Source: Clostridiales bacterium
GTDB lineage: Bacteria; Bacillota; Clostridia; Christensenellales; CAG-314
Length of the DNA: 64,000 nucleotides
Direction: 5' to 3'
Assembly: GCA_022508375.1 (NCBI GenBank)
Contig: JAFLVJ010000003.1
Location: 62,001 to 126,000, forward strand
Shown: positions 42,761-51,447 of the stretch, one piece after another
How positions within the stretch are numbered: the first letter of the stretch is position 1
Layout of the letters: each line of letters starts with the position of its first letter
The notes under the pieces: model-generated
The model's database searches: none
What the model was told of the DNA's origin: nothing
The model's input: only the letters and a program-made list of their open reading frames with translations
Program-made: the position numbers and the translations under genes

Positions 42761-44625
42761 TATTTTGTCCCCTTGTTTTTTACTTGTTTTGTAGCGGGTT
42801 TGTAGTAGTACATCACGGACGATGCCGGTATGGTAAACTCGGCGTAACCTTCGTTATTCGTCGTGACTGTTTCCACTACTTCTACACCCCTTCCGCTGTA
42901 ACGGTATTCGTCACTGTTCAACACCAACTTATACTGTCCTTGATCCATGTAAAAACCGTACTTGTAGTAGTCGGACAGACTGAAGTTGATGATGACAAGT
43001 ACGGTATTACCCTTCTTGTCCAAGCGCTCGAATGCCAATACGCTATTTTGACTGTCGTCAGCCAGTAGCCACTTGAATCCTTCCCAATTGGTGTCGTTTT
43101 GGTAGAGTGGCTTGTATTTTTTGTATGCCTTATTAAGATTTTGAACAAATAACTTGTGGCTGTCGTGCTTGGGATATGTCAACAGCATCCAGTCCAATTC
43201 CCTATCCTCGTTCCACTCGTTCCATTGCGCAAGCTCGGTGCCCATGAAGTTGAGTTTCTTGCCCGGATGCGAAAATTGATAACCGAGCAACGCTTTGAGT
43301 TGAGCAAATTTAGTGTCGTAGTCGCCGAACATCTTATTGATAAGGCTGCCCTTCAGATGTACCACTTCGTCATGTGACAGTGGCAACATATAGTTTTCAC
43401 TGTACGCATAGCACATGGAGAAAGTCAGCTTATTGTGATGGTCTGCACGCCACAAAGTATCCGTCTGCGCGTAAGACAGCACGTCGTTCATCCAACCCAT
43501 ATTCCACTTGAAATTGAACCCCAGTCCGCCAACATAGGTGGGATGAGTAACCTTGGGGAAAGCCGTGGATTCTTCCGCAACGAACAATGCGTACGGACAA
43601 GCTTCAAACACTTTGCAGGATAATTCACGCAAAAAGTCGATTGCTTCGAGGTTTTCCTTTCCTCCCCACTTGTTGGGACGCCACTCGCCGTCATGCCTGT
43701 CGTAGTCGAGGTAAAGCATGCTTGCCACCGCGTCAACGCGCAATCCGTCGAAGTGGAATTCTTTAAGCCAATACGTCGCGTTGGAAATAAGAAAACTTTT
43801 TACTTCAAAGCGGGAGTAGTCAAATATACGCGTTCCCCAGCTTTTGTGTTCCTTCTTAAATTCGTCCGCCGATTCGTAACAGCACGTACCGTCGAATTCG
43901 TACAGCCCGTGTGCGTCTTTACAGAAATGCGCGGGAACCCAGTCCAACAGTACGCCTATACCTGCCTTGTGAAATTGATTGACAAGATACTTCAAGTCAT
44001 CGGGAGTACCGTACCTGCTTGTAGGCGCGTAGAAACCCGTTACTTGGTAACCCCACGAACCGTCGTAAGGATGCTCCATAAGAGGCATAAATTCCACGTG
44101 CGTGTAGCCCATTTTTTTGACGTAGGGCACCAAGTACTTTGCTAGGTCGCGGTAGCTGTACAATCTTCCGTCCGGATGACGGCGCCATGAACCTGCATGT
44201 ACTTCGTAAACGCTGACGGGACTTTTGTATATGTCCTTTTTGTTTTGTTTTTCCACCCATTTTTCGTCCGTCCATTCAAACGGCTCATCTGGGTCGTAAA
44301 TTATGCTTGCAGTCTTGGGACGAACCTCCGCGTAACGTGCGTAGGGATCCGCCTTGTAAAGGATATTGCCGGCTTGTGTCGTGATTGCGAATTTGTAACA
44401 ATCGCCCGCACGCGCCTCCACTGTAATTTGCCATATACCGTCGATAAGCGTTAGCTTGTCGTGCGCAAATAGCCAGTTATTGAAGTCACCTACAATACTT
44501 ACTTCCTTGGCGTTTGGCGCCCACACTGCAAAGTGATACTGTCCCGAAGCCACCTTGTGGCATCCAAGCAATTCGTATGCATTGCAACTTTTACCGTTAT
44601 AAAACTCTGTAAATTTGTTAGACAT
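42760..44625 (-). CDS. glgB: 1,4-alpha-glucan branching enzyme
   Basis: 621 aa from the ATG at 44625 (GAGGTG 3-8 nt upstream). The N-terminal CBM48 is visible as FAVWAPNAKEVSIVGDFNNW. Barrel motifs: DWVPAHFCKDAHGLYEFDGT, GLRVDAVASMLYLDYDR (nucleophile Asp), FVAEESTAFP (acid/base Glu) and LPLSHDEVVHLKGSL. It adds alpha-1,6 branches. The 3-nt gap to malQ and the TAATG overlap with glgP put it in the second position of the operon. Confidence 0.97.
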   Translation of the reverse strand: MSNKFTEFYNGKSCNAYELLGCHKVASGQYHFAVWAPNAKEVSIVGDFNNWLFAHDKLTLIDGIWQITVEARAGDCYKFAITTQAGNILYKADPYARYAEVRPKTASIIYDPDEPFEWTDEKWVEKQNKKDIYKSPVSVYEVHAGSWRRHPDGRLYSYRDLAKYLVPYVKKMGYTHVEFMPLMEHPYDGSWGYQVTGFYAPTSRYGTPDDLKYLVNQFHKAGIGVLLDWVPAHFCKDAHGLYEFDGTCCYESADEFKKEHKSWGTRIFDYSRFEVKSFLISNATYWLKEFHFDGLRVDAVASMLYLDYDRHDGEWRPNKWGGKENLEAIDFLRELSCKVFEACPYALFVAEESTAFPKVTHPTYVGGLGFNFKWNMGWMNDVLSYAQTDTLWRADHHNKLTFSMCYAYSENYMLPLSHDEVVHLKGSLINKMFGDYDTKFAQLKALLGYQFSHPGKKLNFMGTELAQWNEWNEDRELDWMLLTYPKHDSHKLFVQNLNKAYKKYKPLYQNDTNWEGFKWLLADDSQNSVLAFERLDKKGNTVLVIINFSLSDYYKYGFYMDQGQYKLVLNSDEYRYSGRGVEVVETVTTNNEGYAEFTIPASSVMYYYKPATKQVKNKGTK

Positions 44626-44627
44626 GT

Positions 44628-46100
44628 TCACCTCTGGTTTCGATTTGCGGTTACCGTCAAAGCCGCTAACCACTTGGCGTTTTTGTGAGAAAAGTCACCG
44701 CGTTTTGCCATATATTTCCAACATCCGAGAGTACCCGGAATATTCATTCTGCTTGTTGTGTCGTTTTCCACCAGATCCTGCATGGAATACACTACCAATT
44801 CGGCGCGGCTCATTGCAAGCTGCTTGACTAGTTCCAAACTTATGTGCTCGCTGTTTTCGATTGCGCTTATATTTTTCACCGTCTGACGTTGCCAGTCGTT
44901 TAAACTGTTCCACCAACCTACCGTCGTATCGTTATCGTGAGTGCCGAGGTACGCTACGCAATGCTCATCGAAGTTTTGCGGAAGGAAAGAGTTATTGGGA
45001 TTACCGTCATAGGCAAACTGCACTATTTTCATACCGGGTAATCCACACTTGTCGCGCAAATCCAGTACACTTTGAGGAATGTCGCCAAGATCCTCCGCTA
45101 TTATCGAAAGATTAGGGAAACTGTCCTGAATGTGTTTCAAAAATCCGTATCCTATACCTTTGCGCCAATGACCTTTGCGAGCGGTCAGTTCGCCGTACTT
45201 GATTGCGTAGTAACTGTCGAAAGCGCGGAAATGGTCAATACGCAATACGTCGAACATCTCGGCGCACTTGCCCACGCGACGCGTCCACCAGTCAAAGTTA
45301 TCCTTCTTCATGGAGTCCCAATCGTATAGGGGGTTACCCCACAATTGACCGTCTTCCGAAAAGTAATCGGGCGGGACTCCGGCGACCCAGTTGGGGCGAC
45401 GGTCGGAAGTCAAATCGAACAGTTCGGGGTGCGACCACACGTCTGACGAGTCATACGACACGTAGATTGGTATATCCCCGATAAGTTTTATCCCCGCAGC
45501 GTCAAGCTTTGCGCGGAACTTCGTCCATTGCTTGTAGAATATATACTGGCAAAATACGACGTAATCGATTTCGTCCGAAAGTTGCTCACGGTAAAATTTC
45601 AACGTGTCGGGGATACGCATGCGGGCTTTTTCGTCCTCCCACTCCAACCATGATTTACCGTCGAAGTTCTTCTTGAGTGCGCAAAACAGTCCGTAATCAT
45701 TGAGCCAGTATGCGTTGTCGTCACAAAAGTCATCGTAATCCCTTGGCGGATTGTTCTTGATGAAATTTGCAAACGCTTCGCGCAATATTTTTTCCTTGTT
45801 GGCAATTGCATATCCGTAGTCGTTTCCACGCGCATGCTTGGAGCTGAGCAACGTTTCTTCACTGATAAGTCCGTCGCGAGCCAGTTCGTCCGCGTCGATA
45901 ACCAACGTGTTGCCTGCAAAAGCCGACGGCGATGCGTAAGGCGAATTGACGAAATCGGTAGGAGTTATAGGCAATATCTGCCAGTAACTCTGCTTGGATT
46001 CGTGCAAAAATTCGATAAATCTATCTACGTCTGCAAGCGTACCAACCCCGCTCGAACTGGGTAACGACGTGATGTGTAACAATATTCCGCTTGATTTCAT
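44628..46100 (-). CDS. malQ: 4-alpha-glucanotransferase (amylomaltase, GH77)
   Basis: 490 aa; AAGGAG lies 7 nt before the ATG. SSGILLHITSLPSSSGVGTL at the N-terminus, SYWQILPITPTDFVNSPYASPSAFAGN, VLRIDHFRAFDSYYAI (nucleophile Asp), IIAEDLGDIP (acid/base Glu) and YLGTHDNDTTVGW are the GH77 motifs. It transfers maltooligosyl groups between chains, making substrates for GlgP. First gene of malQ-glgB-glgP-GH13. A TATACT -10 lies near 46130, but I find no good -35. Confidence 0.97.
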   Translation of the reverse strand: MKSSGILLHITSLPSSSGVGTLADVDRFIEFLHESKQSYWQILPITPTDFVNSPYASPSAFAGNTLVIDADELARDGLISEETLLSSKHARGNDYGYAIANKEKILREAFANFIKNNPPRDYDDFCDDNAYWLNDYGLFCALKKNFDGKSWLEWEDEKARMRIPDTLKFYREQLSDEIDYVVFCQYIFYKQWTKFRAKLDAAGIKLIGDIPIYVSYDSSDVWSHPELFDLTSDRRPNWVAGVPPDYFSEDGQLWGNPLYDWDSMKKDNFDWWTRRVGKCAEMFDVLRIDHFRAFDSYYAIKYGELTARKGHWRKGIGYGFLKHIQDSFPNLSIIAEDLGDIPQSVLDLRDKCGLPGMKIVQFAYDGNPNNSFLPQNFDEHCVAYLGTHDNDTTVGWWNSLNDWQRQTVKNISAIENSEHISLELVKQLAMSRAELVVYSMQDLVENDTTSRMNIPGTLGCWKYMAKRGDFSHKNAKWLAALTVTANRNQR

Positions 46101-46198
46101 AAAGTATCTCCTTGATATACTGCAAGAGTATAACCCATACGGATATTATTTTATCACTATATATACTATAAAGCAATTATTTGAAATAAAGTTTTTAC

Positions 46199-46259
46199 TC
46201 CGACCAAACGCAATACCGACACACTCAATACTGCCCAAACGCACGTGGACAGGGTTGAC
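46199..46259 (+). repeat. Partial relative of family 2
   Basis: TCCGACCAAACGC (46199-46211) and CGTGGACAGGGTTGAC (46244-46259) match the right part of the element at 38.5 kb, read on its other strand, but are separated by about 30 extra nt and lack the second arm. It lies in the malQ/EamA divergent region (46101-46434). Confidence 0.45.
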
Positions 46260-46283
46260 TCACAAGATATTGTTTTGCGGTAG

Positions 46284-46312
46284 TTGACAAATTTCAAATA
46301 ATTGCATATACT
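46284..46312 (+). promoter_or_regulatory. Promoter of the EamA transporter gene
   Basis: TTGACA (46284-46289), 17-nt spacer, TATACT (46307-46312). The leader to the ATG at 46435 is about 115 nt. Confidence 0.82.
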
Positions 46313-46338
46313 ACAATTGAAATCAAACTGAATAGCCG

Positions 46339-46401
46339 ATGGAAATGTGGGAGAAATCCCGTGTCCATTCACTTCGGTTTTACTCAACAACGACAGACTA
46401 A
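46339..46401 (+). CDS. Possible 20-residue leader peptide (attenuation)
   Basis: ATG at 46339, stop TAA at 46399-46401, inside the first arm of the terminator hairpin. The peptide is MEMWEKSRVHSLRFYSTTTD, with three consecutive threonine codons just before the hairpin. The arrangement resembles leader-peptide attenuation, but there is no convincing Shine-Dalgarno, so translation is uncertain. Confidence 0.3.
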   Translation: MEMWEKSRVHSLRFYSTTTD

Positions 46402-46427
46402 TATTTTTTAGTGTGTCGTTATTTTTT
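46389..46427 (+). terminator. Intrinsic terminator in the EamA leader (attenuator candidate)
   Basis: Arms AACGACAGACTAA (46389-46401) and TTAGTGTGTCGTT (46408-46420) pair over 13 positions with one G-G mismatch; ATTTTTT follows. It ends 7 nt before the ATG. Upstream in the leader is another hairpin, ATGGA/TCCAT around GGGA-GAAA-TCCC (46339-46369). Confidence 0.8.
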
Positions 46428-46434
46428 AGAAGAT

Positions 46435-47445
46435 ATGGTAAAAACAAACAAGCAACACTCAATAGGCGTGATCTTGCTGTCCATGACGGCAATCTTTTGG
46501 GGAGCGGGCTTCGTGCTCAATGCCGAACTGCTAAAAGAAACCTTTTTTAAAACGCCGGCACTACTCAATGCGTTCCGATTTGTATTCGCAACGCTGTGTC
46601 TTCTTGCTGTCTTCAACAAAAAAATACGGTTTAACAAACAGGTATTACTGTACGGCGGATTGGGTGGCGTAGTTCTCTTTGTAGCATTCCTGTTGCAAGC
46701 AACCGGGCAAAAATACACTACCCCGTCGCACAGTGGATTTTTTACAGCGTCGTACGTTATGTTTGTTCCATTTATTGCATGGATAGCATACAAAAAACGT
46801 CCAAGTTGGATCAGTTTCATCGGTGTTGCCGTAGCCATCGCGGGACTTATCGTACTAAACTTCGACAACGACGACATGGGGTTTAAAAATATATGGCTTG
46901 GTGACGTCTTGACGGTATCTTCCGCTGTTCTGTTCGCAATACAGATATTTTGGACGGACTTTTCACTCAAAAGAAAAAAGATAGATTTTGTTCAGATGAC
47001 GTTTTGGCAGGTTGCAGTTGCCGCAGTTCTTTTCGTTGTATATTCGGCAATATTCGAAGGCAAACATTACAGTTCGATGACGTTTGATTTAAGTTACTGT
47101 TGGTGGCGACTGCTAATCGTTATATTTGGCGGAACAGCGTTTGCTTACTACTCCCAGACTTACGCGCAAATACATCTTGCCGCTACTGAAACGTCACTTA
47201 TATTAGCGTGCGAATCTCCCATTGGAGCGTTTCTGTCAATGATACTGCTAATAGAGTCTTTCAGTTGGCAGACGGTAATTGGCGGAGGATTGGTAGTTGT
47301 GGCGGTAATACTGGTCGAAGTTATTCCCGGCATTGTTAACCGTCGCAAACAGTTGAATGTTACAACTGATAACGCTTCCACTACCGACGGCACCGAAGAT
47401 ACGACTGAGAGCGCCAGCGAAAGTGATACGGACGAATTAACATAA
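46435..47445 (+). CDS. EamA/DMT-family transporter
   Basis: 336 aa from the ATG at 46435; only AGAAG stands before it. Ten membrane helices in two EamA repeats: ILLSMTAIFWGAGFVLNAELL at the N-terminus, FTASYVMFVPFIAWIAYKKRP near 105 and HLAATETSLILACESPIGAFLSM near 250. The last 30 residues are Thr/Ser/Asp/Glu-rich and probably cytoplasmic. DMT exporters move amino acids, sugars or other metabolites. A promoter and a terminator hairpin lie in the leader, so readthrough control is likely. Confidence 0.9.
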   Translation: MVKTNKQHSIGVILLSMTAIFWGAGFVLNAELLKETFFKTPALLNAFRFVFATLCLLAVFNKKIRFNKQVLLYGGLGGVVLFVAFLLQATGQKYTTPSHSGFFTASYVMFVPFIAWIAYKKRPSWISFIGVAVAIAGLIVLNFDNDDMGFKNIWLGDVLTVSSAVLFAIQIFWTDFSLKRKKIDFVQMTFWQVAVAAVLFVVYSAIFEGKHYSSMTFDLSYCWWRLLIVIFGGTAFAYYSQTYAQIHLAATETSLILACESPIGAFLSMILLIESFSWQTVIGGGLVVVAVILVEVIPGIVNRRKQLNVTTDNASTTDGTEDTTESASESDTDELT

Positions 47446-47464
47446 CGGTTTACTAAACACATTA

Positions 47465-47502
47465 ACAAAAAAACGGCGGAGGATTAACTCCGTCGTTTTT
47501 GT
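47465..47502. terminator. Bidirectional terminator between EamA and MATE genes
   Basis: Ten-bp stem AACGGCGGAG/CTCCGTCGTT (one G-T pair) with T tracts on both strands. Confidence 0.92.
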
Positions 47503-47546
47503 TACCTTTTTTTTCAATTAGCAACGCGCAGTAAAGCTATTTCATG

Positions 47547-48995
47547 TTACGCAACCTGTTCCTGTTCTTCGTCGGATACAGTTTCGTTGCTTTCACTGTC
47601 ACTGCCTGTTTCAACGTTTTTCAAAGTTCTCATAAATGTGATGGTTAGCACGGCTGCCACTATTAACGCTAGCAAGTCCGCTATCGGAGCCGCACATAAA
47701 ATACCTTCGATTCCAAAGAAAATGGGTAACACGACAATAAGCGGTATGAAACAAACGATATCCCTAATCAACGAGGCAACTGCTGCATGAATTGGCTTAC
47801 CTACTGCCTGGAAGAAAATAGAAGTCATTTTTATCGTGCAGGTAAACGTTACAAGACTGAGGAATATGCGGAAGGTTTTTTCGCCGAATTCCCAATAGTA
47901 TTCGGGGTTAACCTCATTGGGATCGGGCGCACCGAACATTGCCACGATTGAATGCGGAATAAGTTCAAATAACAACGTGGAAACTACCCCTATTACTACG
48001 GTACACAGCAAAATATTGCGGTACAGTTTTTTTACACGGTGGTATTTTTTCGCCCCCATATTGTAACTTATGATGGGTTGACAGCCTAGTACAATGCCCA
48101 CCACTATGTTTATCACAACCGTAAACACCTTGCTTTCAATACCTATGATTGCAATGGGAATATCTTCGCCATACTTGGATATTGCGCCGTATTTGGCTAA
48201 CATGATATTGCAAACCAAAGATATTACAACAATAGTCATCTGCGTAATGAAGGACGAAGCGCCAAGCTTTAGTGCATTTTTGAACTCCTTGATATTCGGC
48301 ACAAGGCTCTTGAACGTGAGCTTGAAGGTTTTGGTGCGGAAAAAGTAAACTAACGATACGGCAAATGAAACCGCCTGACCTATGACAGTTGCAACTGCTG
48401 CGCCCGTCATACCCCATTTGCACCCGAAGATAAACACGGGATCCAATGCAATGTTGGTGATAGCGCCCGCAAGCATGGAAATCATAGACACGGCAGGGCT
48501 GCCGTCTGCACGAATGACGGCGTTCATCATATTGGATAGCATATAAATGGGAAAGAACGCCAAGATCCAATTGAAGTACTCCACGGCATAGCCGATACTG
48601 TTTTCCGATGCGCCAAACAACGTGAGCAATTTAGTTTTGAGAGGAAAAAACACCGCCATAAGAACGACACTCACTGCGAACGTAGCCACAATACCGGTAC
48701 CTATTGCTTTGTGCGCATTTTGCGCGTCGCGTCGCCCTTGGCAAATATTGAGATATGCCGCACAGCCGTCACCGATACACCACGCAAATGCTTGAGCAAT
48801 TATAAATATGGGAAATACAACACCCGTTGCTGCGTTTCCCAATACGCTAAGTTCGCTGTTGCCGACAAAAATTTGATCCACAATGTTGTACAGTGCGCTT
48901 ACCAATAACGAAAGAACGCAAGGTATTGAAAATTTCAGCATCAGCTTGGAAATCTTAGCTTCACCTAAAAATATAGACTTTTCACTTTGTTCCAT
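47547..48995 (-). CDS. MATE-family efflux transporter (second)
   Basis: 482 aa, AAGGAGG 6 nt before the ATG. Twelve helices; ISKLMLKFSIPCVLSLLVSALYNIVDQIFVGNS is the conserved N-terminus and QPIISYNMGAKKYHRVKKLYR opens the second half. The C-terminal 25 residues are acidic (SDSESNETVSDEEQEQ), recalling the tail of the convergent EamA protein. Not closely related to the MATE at 34.2 kb. Its leader holds a structured RNA and a terminator before the start codon. Confidence 0.92.
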   Translation of the reverse strand: MEQSEKSIFLGEAKISKLMLKFSIPCVLSLLVSALYNIVDQIFVGNSELSVLGNAATGVVFPIFIIAQAFAWCIGDGCAAYLNICQGRRDAQNAHKAIGTGIVATFAVSVVLMAVFFPLKTKLLTLFGASENSIGYAVEYFNWILAFFPIYMLSNMMNAVIRADGSPAVSMISMLAGAITNIALDPVFIFGCKWGMTGAAVATVIGQAVSFAVSLVYFFRTKTFKLTFKSLVPNIKEFKNALKLGASSFITQMTIVVISLVCNIMLAKYGAISKYGEDIPIAIIGIESKVFTVVINIVVGIVLGCQPIISYNMGAKKYHRVKKLYRNILLCTVVIGVVSTLLFELIPHSIVAMFGAPDPNEVNPEYYWEFGEKTFRIFLSLVTFTCTIKMTSIFFQAVGKPIHAAVASLIRDIVCFIPLIVVLPIFFGIEGILCAAPIADLLALIVAAVLTITFMRTLKNVETGSDSESNETVSDEEQEQVA

Positions 48996-49040
48996 ATAAT
49001 CCTCCTTTAGTCACTTGATATTTATTCACATGACAAAACA

Positions 49041-49071
49041 AAAAAAACGACACAAAGTTGTCCGTGTCGTT
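49041..49071 (-). terminator. Intrinsic terminator in the MATE leader (attenuator candidate)
   Basis: Perfect 8-bp arms AACGACAC (49046-49053) and GTGTCGTT (49064-49071); seven or eight T residues follow on the minus strand. It stands between a strong promoter and the MATE start, about 45 nt before the ATG. Confidence 0.8.
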
Positions 49072-49083
49072 TACATAAAAACA

Positions 49084-49150
49084 GACACATGTTCGCTCGC
49101 GTACCGTAATCAGATTTACGCGCAAATGCGCCACATGTGTCGTTAAGCTT
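49084..49150 (-). ncRNA. Structured leader RNA upstream of the MATE gene
   Basis: On the minus strand a 9-bp closing stem GACACATGT/ACATGTGTC (49133-49141 with 49084-49092) holds hairpins GCGC-ATTT-GCGC and CGTAA-ATCTGA-TTACG, or alternatively CGCGTA/TACGCG. The 5' strand AACGACACA just before and within the stem could instead pair with the last arm of the terminator, giving mutually exclusive folds. I could not assign it to a riboswitch class I know. Confidence 0.55.
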
Positions 49151-49168
49151 GTATTAAATTACGTTGTT

Positions 49169-49197
49169 ATTGTAGCAAATTTAAGCCCAAAAGTCAA
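49169..49197 (-). promoter_or_regulatory. Promoter of the MATE leader
   Basis: TTGACT (49192-49197), 17-nt spacer, TACAAT (49169-49174) on the minus strand, between the aldo/keto reductase stop and the leader RNA. Confidence 0.78.
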
Positions 49198-49223
49198 TTA
49201 AAAAGTTGCATGCTTCAGCAGTG

Positions 49224-50345
49224 TTATTCCAGATGCTTTACACATTCGGTCAGCAACTCGGTTATCTTGAGTTGTTGCGGACAAACGCCTTCGCACTGTC
49301 CGCACTGCACACAGTCAGAGGCTTTTCCCACCCCATCTGTTGCTTTTTTGTAGTCGTGTTTTGCACCGCTGGCTTTCAGTTCACGCAAATGCTTGTTGCG
49401 CGCGGCAAATATTTCCGGAATGGGAATACGTTTGGGGCAACCACCTGTGCAGTAATGACATGCCGTACAAGGTATTGTCGGTATATTTGCAATAGCCTGT
49501 TGAACCTGCTTTATTACCTCCTGTTCGCTTGCCGAAAGTGGCTTGAAGTTCGTCATATAGGACAAGTTGTCCTCCATCTGAGCGACGTTGGACATACCGG
49601 ACAGCACCGTTATAATGCCATCCAACGAAGCCGCATAGCGTATTGCCCAGCTAGCGCAGGACGCCTTGGGGTTGGCGGATTTTAATATATCTTCCACACT
49701 CTTGGGTGGATTGGCAAGCGCACCACCCTTGACCGGCTCCATGATGACAATGGACTTGCCGTGTTTACGCACAATCTCGTGACACTCACGCGAAGCAACT
49801 TCGGGGTTTTGCCAGTCGGCGTAGTTTATCTGCAACTGAACGAAGTCCACTTCGGGATGATCGGTCAAAAGCTGTTCCAACAGTTGGGGCGTTGCGTGAA
49901 AAGAAAAACCGAAATATTTTACAAGTCCCTTTGCCTTGAGTTCCTTTACAAAGTCCCATATGCGATATTTTTCGTAATCAAGGTAGTTGCCGACTTGCAA
50001 GGCGTGCAACAGATAATAATCGAAATATCCCGCACCGGTGCGTTCCAAGCTTGTGTAAAACTGTTGTCTGGCACTTTCTTCATCGGTTGCCTTCCATGAA
50101 CATATCTTTGTGGCAAGCGTAAACTTATTGCGCGGATACCTTTCCACCAACGCTTTCCTTGCAGCTATTTCCGACTCGCCGTCGCCGTAAACGTAGGCAG
50201 TATCGAAGTACGTTCCGCCTGCGGCAATAAACTTGTCCACCATCGTACAAGTTTCCTCGATATTTATGCTTCCGTCCTCATTTTGCGGAAGACGCATAAG
50301 TCCAAATCCAAGTTTGAAAACATCTTTTCCAAAGTAATCTGACAT
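49224..50345 (-). CDS. Aldo/keto reductase with C-terminal [4Fe-4S] ferredoxin domain
   Basis: 373 aa; AAGGAG 8 nt before the ATG. Residues 1-285 are the AKR barrel: FGLMRLPQ, DTAYVYGDGESE (catalytic Asp and Tyr), TKICSW (Lys) and DYYLLHAL (His). The C-terminal part has CTACHYCTGGCPKRIP near 300 and CVQCGQCEGVCPQQL near 350, which bind two iron-sulfur clusters. Such fused enzymes probably take electrons from ferredoxin to reduce carbonyl compounds. Downstream of another AKR gene by 44 nt, so probably co-transcribed. Confidence 0.93.
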   Translation of the reverse strand: MSDYFGKDVFKLGFGLMRLPQNEDGSINIEETCTMVDKFIAAGGTYFDTAYVYGDGESEIAARKALVERYPRNKFTLATKICSWKATDEESARQQFYTSLERTGAGYFDYYLLHALQVGNYLDYEKYRIWDFVKELKAKGLVKYFGFSFHATPQLLEQLLTDHPEVDFVQLQINYADWQNPEVASRECHEIVRKHGKSIVIMEPVKGGALANPPKSVEDILKSANPKASCASWAIRYAASLDGIITVLSGMSNVAQMEDNLSYMTNFKPLSASEQEVIKQVQQAIANIPTIPCTACHYCTGGCPKRIPIPEIFAARNKHLRELKASGAKHDYKKATDGVGKASDCVQCGQCEGVCPQQLKITELLTECVKHLE

Positions 50346-50389
50346 AGTTATCTCCTTTTTGTTCGGGTGTTAAGTTATACTCCCGCCTA

Positions 50390-51202
50390 TTAAAAACCGT
50401 GATTGTCCGGATCGCGGTACTGTCGCGCGTTTTGATCGACAAGTTGAATTGCTTGCATATCTTCCTTAGATATTTCGAAACGGAATATATCGATATTTTC
50501 CGCCATTCTTCCCTTATTGGTTGTCTTGGGTATGGTGGTTATACCTTGCTGAATATCCCATCGCAATATAAGTTGCGCGACGCTGACGTTGTATTTATCT
50601 GCTAGTTGAGTAAGTGTGTCTATCGTCAGCGCTTTGTTTCGCATAAGAGGCGACCACGCCTGAAGCTGAATTCGGTTGGCTTTGCAGTACCGTTGCAGCT
50701 CTGCCTGCTGAAATATGGGGTGAAATTCAACCTGATTGACGGCGGGTGTCACACCGCAGGCTTGTACTATTTCATCGATATGATGTTCCTTGAAGTTGGA
50801 GGTTCCAACCGACTTGACTATACCTTGACGTTGCAGTTCCAGCATTGTTTGCCACACTACTACGTTAGCGGGCGTCGGCCAATGTATCAATAACAAATCA
50901 AGGTAGTCGGTTTTGAGTTTTTTCAGCGAGTCGTCAACGGACTTGAGCGTCTTATCCCTGGTGTCGATATCCGTCCAAAGCTTGGTAGTAACAAAAAGCT
51001 CCTTCCGTGCTACTCCGCAACAACATATTGCGTCACCTATTTCCGCCTCGTTGTGATAAAAGGTTGCGGTATCAATGAGTCGGTATCCAACCTCCAACGC
51101 ATCCGCAAGACACCTCCTTGTTTCGTTGCGTTCGGTAATTTTGTAGGTGCCGTATCCGATGATGGGCATTTTGTTGCCGTCATTCAGCGTTACAAATTGC
51201 AT
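50390..51202 (-). CDS. Aldo/keto reductase
   Basis: 270 aa. NDGNKMPIIGYGTYKI at the N-terminus, DTATFYHNEAEIG (catalytic Asp and Tyr; the usual YxNE tyrosine is kept as FYHNE), TTKLW (Lys), LLIHWP (His), GTSNF and IPKTTNKGRMAENI (NADPH phosphate site) are present. NADPH-dependent carbonyl reduction; substrate unknown. First gene of a two-gene AKR operon with its own promoter; CGGAG stands 7 nt before the ATG. Confidence 0.93.
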   Translation of the reverse strand: MQFVTLNDGNKMPIIGYGTYKITERNETRRCLADALEVGYRLIDTATFYHNEAEIGDAICCCGVARKELFVTTKLWTDIDTRDKTLKSVDDSLKKLKTDYLDLLLIHWPTPANVVVWQTMLELQRQGIVKSVGTSNFKEHHIDEIVQACGVTPAVNQVEFHPIFQQAELQRYCKANRIQLQAWSPLMRNKALTIDTLTQLADKYNVSVAQLILRWDIQQGITTIPKTTNKGRMAENIDIFRFEISKEDMQAIQLVDQNARQYRDPDNHGF

Positions 51203-51229
51203 ATAAATTCTCCGAATATGATATTAGAT

Positions 51230-51258
51230 AATATACCACAAATCGGGAAGTTTTTCAA
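51230..51258 (-). promoter_or_regulatory. Promoter of the aldo/keto reductase operon
   Basis: TTGAAA (51253-51258), 17-nt spacer, TATATT (51230-51235) on the minus strand. Confidence 0.7.
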
Positions 51259-51401
51259 CACATTGCAGTTTAATTACGCTTGTAAATCCTTGGCGTTTTC
51301 ACATTATGTTGTGTGATAGTATTGGAATGGTACAATAACGTGCAATATGCTCTATTTGGGTGCAAAGCAGTTTCGACGAATGAAAGGGACTGCAGCTTTT
51401 G

Positions 51402-51430
51402 TTGACCGATATGACATCGTGTGATAAAAT
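51402..51430 (+). promoter_or_regulatory. Promoter of nagA
   Basis: TTGACC (51402-51407), 17-nt spacer, TAAAAT (51425-51430). The leader is only about 10-12 nt and consists mainly of the ribosome binding site AAGGTGAG. Confidence 0.7.
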
Positions 51431-51447
51431 ATTAAAAAGGTGAGATT

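Noticed and set aside
46339-46369. T-box riboswitch in the EamA leader
   Set aside because: The GGGAGAAATCCC hairpin is superficially similar, but the T-box core GGGTGG(N)ACC and the specifier loop are absent.
46347-46550. 67-codon frame starting with GTG in the EamA leader
   Set aside because: It runs into the EamA gene in the wrong frame and has no binding site or coding character.
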